A stretch of DNA of 64,000 nucleotides from positions 14,621-78,620 of the forward strand of contig CAYQQU010000023.1 of NCBI GenBank assembly GCA_964419545.1. Direction: 5' to 3'. The stretch's first letter is position 1; each line of letters opens with the position of its first letter. The position numbers and the translations under genes were made by a program. Below are positions 59,675-64,000 of the stretch, piece after piece. Source of the DNA: CAYQQU01 sp964419545 (GTDB taxonomy: Bacteria > Bacteroidota > Bacteroidia > Chitinophagales > Saprospiraceae). The notes under the pieces are model-generated. The model worked only from the letters and a program-made list of their open reading frames with translations. It ran no database searches and was not told the DNA's origin.

Positions 59675-61269
59675 TGGTTTTCATAAACCGCCAGCATCCG
59701 TTGCAGGTCTTCGAGGGTATTGGCTTCGCGGATGGGTTTATCCTTTCGCCAGCGGTTGATGCGCGGGAAGCGCAGCGCCACTCCCGACTTATGGCGGCTC
59801 GATTTTTGGATGCCTTCGAACGCGATCTCAAATACGTAGGTCGGCTTCACGCTGCGCACCGGGCCGAAACGGTCGACGGTATTGCGGCGCACCCAGCTGG
59901 TTATTTCCCGAAATTCCTTATCGGTAAGCCCCGAATAGGCTTTGGTGAAGGGCACCAGTTCGTCGTCGTTCCAGACGGCGAACGTGAAGTCGGTGTAGAG
60001 GTTGGCGCGCCGACCGTGGCCGCGCTGCGCGTAGATCATCACGGCGTCGATCACCAGCGGGTCCACTTTCCACTTCCACCAGTCGCCCTTGCGGCGCCCG
60101 GCGCGGTACGGGGAATCGAGTCGTTTCAGCATCAAGCCTTCGCTGCGGTGGGCGCGGGAATTGCGGCGCTCGGCGGCCAGCTCCGGCCATTCCCGGAAGG
60201 GCACCACTGCGGAGAGCAGCAGGATATCGTCGGTATCGTTTTCAGCGAGCAGCCGTTCGAGCAAGGCTCGTCGCCGGGCCAGTGGCTCCCCGCGCAGGTC
60301 CTGTCCTTTCCACTCCAGCAGGTCGTAGGCGATCATCACGACCGGCGCGGCTTCCAGTATCTTTTTCGTCAGGTTTTTGCGGCCGATGCGGGTTTGCAGT
60401 TTGCTGAACGGCAGCGGGCCGTCTTCATTATAGGGCATGATCTCGCCGTCGATGACGGTGCCGTCGGGCAGCCGTTCGGCCAGCGGGTGGTATTCGGGAA
60501 ACTTTTCGGTAACTAGTTCTTCGCCGCGCGACCATACGAAGAGCTCACCGCGGCGAACGATAATCTGTCCGCGGATGCCGTCCCATTTGCGTTCGGCCAG
60601 CCAATCGGCGGGATCGCCCAGGCTCGCCGGATCGTCTTCCAGGGCGTAGGCCAGATAAAAGGGGTAGGGTTTGGATTCGTCTTCGAGGGGGTCTTCGGTG
60701 AGCACCAGCTTATCGAAAGTAGTATTGTCGGGCGACCAATTGCCCATCAGTCGGTGCGCCAGCGCATTTTCTTCGATGCCGGTTGACTGGCTCAGCGCCC
60801 GGGTCATCAGCTTCTGGGAAATGCCGATGCGGAAAGAGCCGGTGATCAGTTTGTTGAAGATGAGGCGTTCGGTCTTGTCCAGGCCTTCCCAGGCGGCGGC
60901 CACCTGGGCGCGCCGTTCGGTTTCTTCGAGTTCGCCGAGGTCTCGCACGTACTGTATCCAGTAGGTGAGCGTCCGGTCGTGGCGGGTAGTGGGTTTCGGC
61001 AGCACCAGGGCGATGGTCTCCGCCAGGTCGCCGACGACATGGTACGATTCTTCAAAAAGCCAGAGGGGAATGCCGGCCTGAGCCGCCGCCCATTCCCGGA
61101 GAAGGGTCGTGTTGACGGTGCGCTTGGGGCGCCGGTGCGAAAGGATGGCCACCGTCCAGAGCTTGTCGTCCGGCGGCGCCTGATCGAAATAGGCGGCCAG
61201 CGCGTCTACTTTTGCGTTGGTTTTCGTCGTTTGGTCGAGGGTGGTGAACAGACGGGCAAAATGCTTCAT
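59671..61269 (-). CDS. ATP-dependent DNA ligase of the ligase-associated DNA damage response group
   Basis: 532 residues. N-terminal helical DNA-binding domain (about 1-200, LIFNKLITGSFRIGISQKLMTRAL), nucleotidyltransferase domain with K228 in ERKWDGIRGQ (motif I), motif III VIDGEIM, motif IV SEGLMLKRLDSPYRAGRRKGDWWKWK (motifs IV-V), and an OB domain to the end. It seals nicks using ATP. Four bases from its start is an MBL-fold exonuclease on the same strand; this pair is the core of the set named ligase-associated DNA damage response in bacteria, whose helicase and PdeM members are not next to it here. Confidence 0.93.
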   Translation of the reverse strand: MKHFARLFTTLDQTTKTNAKVDALAAYFDQAPPDDKLWTVAILSHRRPKRTVNTTLLREWAAAQAGIPLWLFEESYHVVGDLAETIALVLPKPTTRHDRTLTYWIQYVRDLGELEETERRAQVAAAWEGLDKTERLIFNKLITGSFRIGISQKLMTRALSQSTGIEENALAHRLMGNWSPDNTTFDKLVLTEDPLEDESKPYPFYLAYALEDDPASLGDPADWLAERKWDGIRGQIIVRRGELFVWSRGEELVTEKFPEYHPLAERLPDGTVIDGEIMPYNEDGPLPFSKLQTRIGRKNLTKKILEAAPVVMIAYDLLEWKGQDLRGEPLARRRALLERLLAENDTDDILLLSAVVPFREWPELAAERRNSRAHRSEGLMLKRLDSPYRAGRRKGDWWKWKVDPLVIDAVMIYAQRGHGRRANLYTDFTFAVWNDDELVPFTKAYSGLTDKEFREITSWVRRNTVDRFGPVRSVKPTYVFEIAFEGIQKSSRHKSGVALRFPRINRWRKDKPIREANTLEDLQRMLAVYENH

Positions 61270-61272
61270 GGT

Positions 61273-62292
61273 TCAATCTTCTTCGGATTCGTTGGTTTCG
61301 CTCATTTCCGAGAGCTCGCCCTCGTATTCGGTTTTTACTTCGTGGGCGTCGTAGCCTTGTTCACAGAGCCATTGCCGGAAAATGGAAGTATAGCCGTGGG
61401 TGACGAAGACGCGTTCGGCGCCGGTCGCCCGAATAGCTGTATTGAGGCCTTCCCAGTCGACGTGGTCGCTGAGGATAAACCCGCGGTCGACTGCCCGGCG
61501 GCGGCGGGCGCCGCGCAGGGCCATCCAGCCCGAAGCGACGCCGACGGAAGCCGGGCGAAATTTTTTCATCCAGGAAGAACCGATCGCCGAGGGCGTAGCG
61601 ATCACCATGGCGCCCGGATAGGCTTTGCGGTCGATAGCTTGGGTGACGCGGATGGTTTCCGGAAGCGATGCGCCTTGTGCGCGGATCACTGCGTTGGTAT
61701 TCTCGACTGCGCCGTGCGTGTAGATGGGGCCGATGCTCGCGTCCAGGTTGGCGAGGAGCCGCTGGGCTTTGCCGAGCGCGTAACCTGCCAGCACCGTAAC
61801 CTTGCCGGCGTCCCGGTTCTCCCGCCACCACCGGTTGATCTCGTCGAAGACTTCGGCCTGGGGGCGCCATTTGTAAACGGGCAGCCCGAAGGTAGACTCG
61901 GTGATGAAAGCGTGGCAGCGAACGGGCTCGTAAGGTTCCGACAGGCCGTCGTTCTGCAGTTTGTAGTCGCCCGAAACGACCCACACTTCCCCCCGGTATT
62001 CCACCCGGATCTGGGCGGAGCCGAGGATGTGGCCGGCGGGATGGAAAGAAAAACGCACGCCGTTGACGGTCACCGGCTCGTCGAATTTTGCCGTCTGCAG
62101 GCTGATGTCGCCCAGGCGATAGCGGATAACCGGCGCAGCGGTTTCGGTACAAAGATAATGCCGGTGCCCCCAGCGGGAGTGATCGGCGTGCCCGTGGGTG
62201 ATCAGGGCGCGTGCTACGGGTCGCCAAGGGTCGATAAAGACCTCTGCGGGCGGGCAGAAGATACCCCGGTCGCTGAATTCCAGTAAAGGCAT
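61273..62292 (-). CDS. Ligase-associated DNA exonuclease (MBL fold)
   Basis: 339 residues. Metallo-beta-lactamase core with THGHADHSRWG (H33, H35, D37, H38), HPAGHILGSAQI, VVSGDYKL, and the beta-CASP part with VLAGYALGKAQRL and VFVTHGYTSIFRQWL. The order and the segment SDRGIFCPPAEVFIDPWRPV identify the SNM1/Pso2-like exonuclease that is normally paired with an ATP-dependent ligase. The ligase ATG lies three bases after its stop, so the two are translated together. It would trim damaged DNA ends before ligation. A short acidic tail (SEMSETNESEED) is extra. Confidence 0.92.
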   Translation of the reverse strand: MPLLEFSDRGIFCPPAEVFIDPWRPVARALITHGHADHSRWGHRHYLCTETAAPVIRYRLGDISLQTAKFDEPVTVNGVRFSFHPAGHILGSAQIRVEYRGEVWVVSGDYKLQNDGLSEPYEPVRCHAFITESTFGLPVYKWRPQAEVFDEINRWWRENRDAGKVTVLAGYALGKAQRLLANLDASIGPIYTHGAVENTNAVIRAQGASLPETIRVTQAIDRKAYPGAMVIATPSAIGSSWMKKFRPASVGVASGWMALRGARRRRAVDRGFILSDHVDWEGLNTAIRATGAERVFVTHGYTSIFRQWLCEQGYDAHEVKTEYEGELSEMSETNESEED

Positions 62293-62324
62293 GCTGGTTT
62301 TTCCCCTAAAACAACCGAGGGCGG

Positions 62325-63962
62325 TTAAGGTTGGCCGGAAGGCGTTTTGGCGAGGGTGAAATGGAAGGTAGACCCCTGTTGCGCCGATGGTTGCACCCAG
62401 ATATCGCCCTCGTGCTGTTCGACGATCTTTTTGCAGATGGCCAGCCCGAGTCCGGTGCCCTGGTATTTCTGGCGGCTGTGCAGTTTTTTGAACAACAGGA
62501 AGATCTTGTCGTAGTAATCGGGTTTGATCCCGATGCCGTTGTCTTCTACCGAGAAGTGCCAGTACCGGCCGGCGTCTTTCCCGGAAAGGGTAACCACGGG
62601 CGGGATGCCCGGGCGATGGAATTTAATGGCGTTGCCGATGAGGTTCAGGAAAAGTTGTCCCATTTTGGTGCGGTTGGCGATCAGTTGTGCGGGAAGCGTC
62701 CCGACGTGAATGACGGCCTTTTCCCGTTCGATGGTTTCGGTGAGGTCGGACAGCACTTTTTCGATCACCTGGCGGGGGTCGACCGTCGCGAACTGGTGTT
62801 CGGTAGTATTGATCCGGGAGTAGGCGAGCAGGTCTTCGATGAGGTGGTTCATATTCTCGGCGCTATCTACGATGAACTGCAGGTATTCGCTGCCGTTCTC
62901 ATCGAATTTGTCCCGGTAGCGGCGCTGGAGCATCTGTGCGAAACTGCGCATGGTGCGCACCGGCTCGCGCAGGTCGTGGGAAGCGATGTAGGCAAAATTC
63001 TCCAGCTGCATATTGGAGTCGATGTACTTTTTCAGCTGGCGGTTTTTGACGTCCAGTTCCTGTACTTTCTCCTTGAGCTCAGCGGCGGCATGGACGCGAT
63101 CCGTGATGTTGCGGACCACGGTAATCACTTCGTGCGCGTTGATCGCGCTGATGCGCGCTTCGTAGTATTTTATTTGTCCTGCCACGGGCAGCGCATATTC
63201 CAGTTGCTGCAGCTGGTTGTCGGCGACGGTCAGTTTGATCTTTTGCAGGAGTAGGGTGGCGACCTCAGGGGGAAGGACGTCCTGGATGGACTGCCCGATC
63301 AGTTTTTCACCGGGCAGGACCGGTTGGTCGTCTTCCAGGCCTGACGCATAATAGTCGAGGTAAACCCCCGTTGCGCTGAGGCGGAATTTCAGGTCGGGCA
63401 GCGCATTGAGTATGGCTTTCAGGAGGGCTTCGCGCTCCACGAGGGCCAGTTCGGCTTTTTTCCGCTCCGTAATATCGATGTGTACGCCGGATGCTTTCAG
63501 GGGGATGTCTTTTTCATCTCGCTCCAGTACCTGCCCGCGGTCGTAGATCCACTTCCATTCGCCGTTTTTGGCGCGCAGGCGTATTTCCAGTTCAAAGAAC
63601 TCGGTTTCTCGGTTAAAATGGCGGCGGACCACTTCCGAGAGGCGGTCCCGGTCGTCGGGGTGCACCAGCGAGATAAAAGCGTCAAGGTGGTCGGGCGCCT
63701 CCGAGAGGTCGTAACCCAGCATGGCGGCCCAGTGCTCATTAACGGTAATCTTTGCGGTTTGGGCCTCCCAGTCCCAGGTGCCCAGGTTTGCGCCGGCTAC
63801 GATACGCCCTAGCCGTTCTTCGCTTTCGATGAGCGCGTTCTGCGCCAGTTTTTCAGCCGTGATATCCTGTTGGGTGCCCCAGATGCCCAGCAGGAGACCA
63901 TCCTTTACGACGCCGACGGCCTGATTGCGGAAATAGTGGGGGCGGCCGAAGGGCAGACGCAT
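62325..63962 (-). CDS. Multi-PAS sensor histidine kinase, N-terminally incomplete
   Basis: 545 residues from ATG 63962. It opens inside the last strands of a PAS domain (RNQAVGVVKDGLLLGIWGTQQDITAEKLAQ), followed by PAS 2 (about 50-165, with PAC ending VHIDITERK), PAS 3 (about 175-295), a coiled coil, and a HisKA domain with H329 in YIASHDLREPVRT, then HATPase_c (NLIGNAIKF, DNGIGI, GTGLGLAI). No membrane helix, so cytosolic. The start overlaps the stop of a frame entering from the window edge (TAATG). Either the gene is truly coupled, or a frameshift has split a longer kinase. Confidence 0.85.
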   Translation of the reverse strand: MRLPFGRPHYFRNQAVGVVKDGLLLGIWGTQQDITAEKLAQNALIESEERLGRIVAGANLGTWDWEAQTAKITVNEHWAAMLGYDLSEAPDHLDAFISLVHPDDRDRLSEVVRRHFNRETEFFELEIRLRAKNGEWKWIYDRGQVLERDEKDIPLKASGVHIDITERKKAELALVEREALLKAILNALPDLKFRLSATGVYLDYYASGLEDDQPVLPGEKLIGQSIQDVLPPEVATLLLQKIKLTVADNQLQQLEYALPVAGQIKYYEARISAINAHEVITVVRNITDRVHAAAELKEKVQELDVKNRQLKKYIDSNMQLENFAYIASHDLREPVRTMRSFAQMLQRRYRDKFDENGSEYLQFIVDSAENMNHLIEDLLAYSRINTTEHQFATVDPRQVIEKVLSDLTETIEREKAVIHVGTLPAQLIANRTKMGQLFLNLIGNAIKFHRPGIPPVVTLSGKDAGRYWHFSVEDNGIGIKPDYYDKIFLLFKKLHSRQKYQGTGLGLAICKKIVEQHEGDIWVQPSAQQGSTFHFTLAKTPSGQP

Positions 63963-64000
63963 TAAATGGCCAACACATCTTCTCTGTATTTATCAGACAT
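63962..64000 (-). CDS. C-terminal end of an upstream gene (or split part of the same kinase)
   Basis: The last 39 bases read MSDKYREDVLAI and then TAA on the minus strand, open at the window edge. The stop shares its final A with the ATG of the kinase. Too short to assign; it may be the missing first part of the truncated PAS domain in another frame. Confidence 0.4.
   Translation of the reverse strand: MSDKYREDVLAI

Overview
The window is chromosomal DNA from a GC-rich member of the Bacteroidota, most likely a Saprospiraceae/Lewinella-type organism. The evidence is three secreted proteins with C-terminal type IX secretion (T9SS type A) sorting domains, a protein built of SprB repeats with an OmpA domain, several promoters of the Bacteroidota form TAnnTTTG, start codons without clear Shine-Dalgarno sequences, and families typical of the phylum (YegP, TrhO, two-TM histidine kinase, ligase-associated exonuclease). 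I see no rRNA, tRNA, CRISPR array or intact transposase. One 100-N assembly gap lies at 56906-57005.

Layout. 1-4.2 kb: end of a surface protein, an OxyR-type LysR regulator, an 830-bp gene-free region that looks like a minus-strand non-coding RNA locus, then an ECF sigma / membrane anti-sigma-like / periplasmic Spy-like operon. 4.2-16 kb: EamA exporter, cytoplasmic TPR protein, polyphosphate glucokinase, two tandem cyclophilin lipoproteins, a LolC/E-type permease, a GH3 + beta-lactamase-fold fusion and a TMTC-like membrane/TPR protein. 16.3-20.7 kb: three tandem exported amidohydrolases, of which only the middle one keeps its metal ligands. 20.8-31.9 kb: TrhO, YegP, an exported TPR protein, ACMSD, a T9SS subtilase, GNAT, 3-methyladenine glycosylase, histidine kinase and an acidic hypothetical. 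32-43.7 kb: M1 peptidase, two large paralogous T9SS proteins, a lipoprotein and a SPOR-like protein. 44-46 kb: CDGSH protein, foldback element, pirin. 46-53.5 kb: MarR regulator and RND efflux system (adaptor, pump, TolC), interrupted by a 5'-nucleotidase and a GtrA protein. 53.7-58 kb: SprB-repeat/OmpA protein. 58-64 kb: Uma2 remnant, a small element with inverted ends, TlpA-like redoxin, DoxX protein, ATP-dependent DNA ligase plus MBL exonuclease, and a PAS histidine kinase that starts inside a PAS domain.

Many genes serve the cell envelope and surface: T9SS cargo, lipoproteins, lipoprotein export, periplasmic folding catalysts, peptidoglycan turnover and drug efflux. The rest are stress and repair functions (OxyR, ECF sigma, AlkA-like glycosylase, ligase/exonuclease) and single metabolic genes. 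The least ordinary signals are intergenic: a candidate regulated ncRNA (1927-2540), a 150-bp foldback MITE (44397-44555), a dispersed AACCCGGAT palindrome family, a G-rich repeat placed just after two stop codons, and a pair of matching palindromes that probably form the MarR operator.
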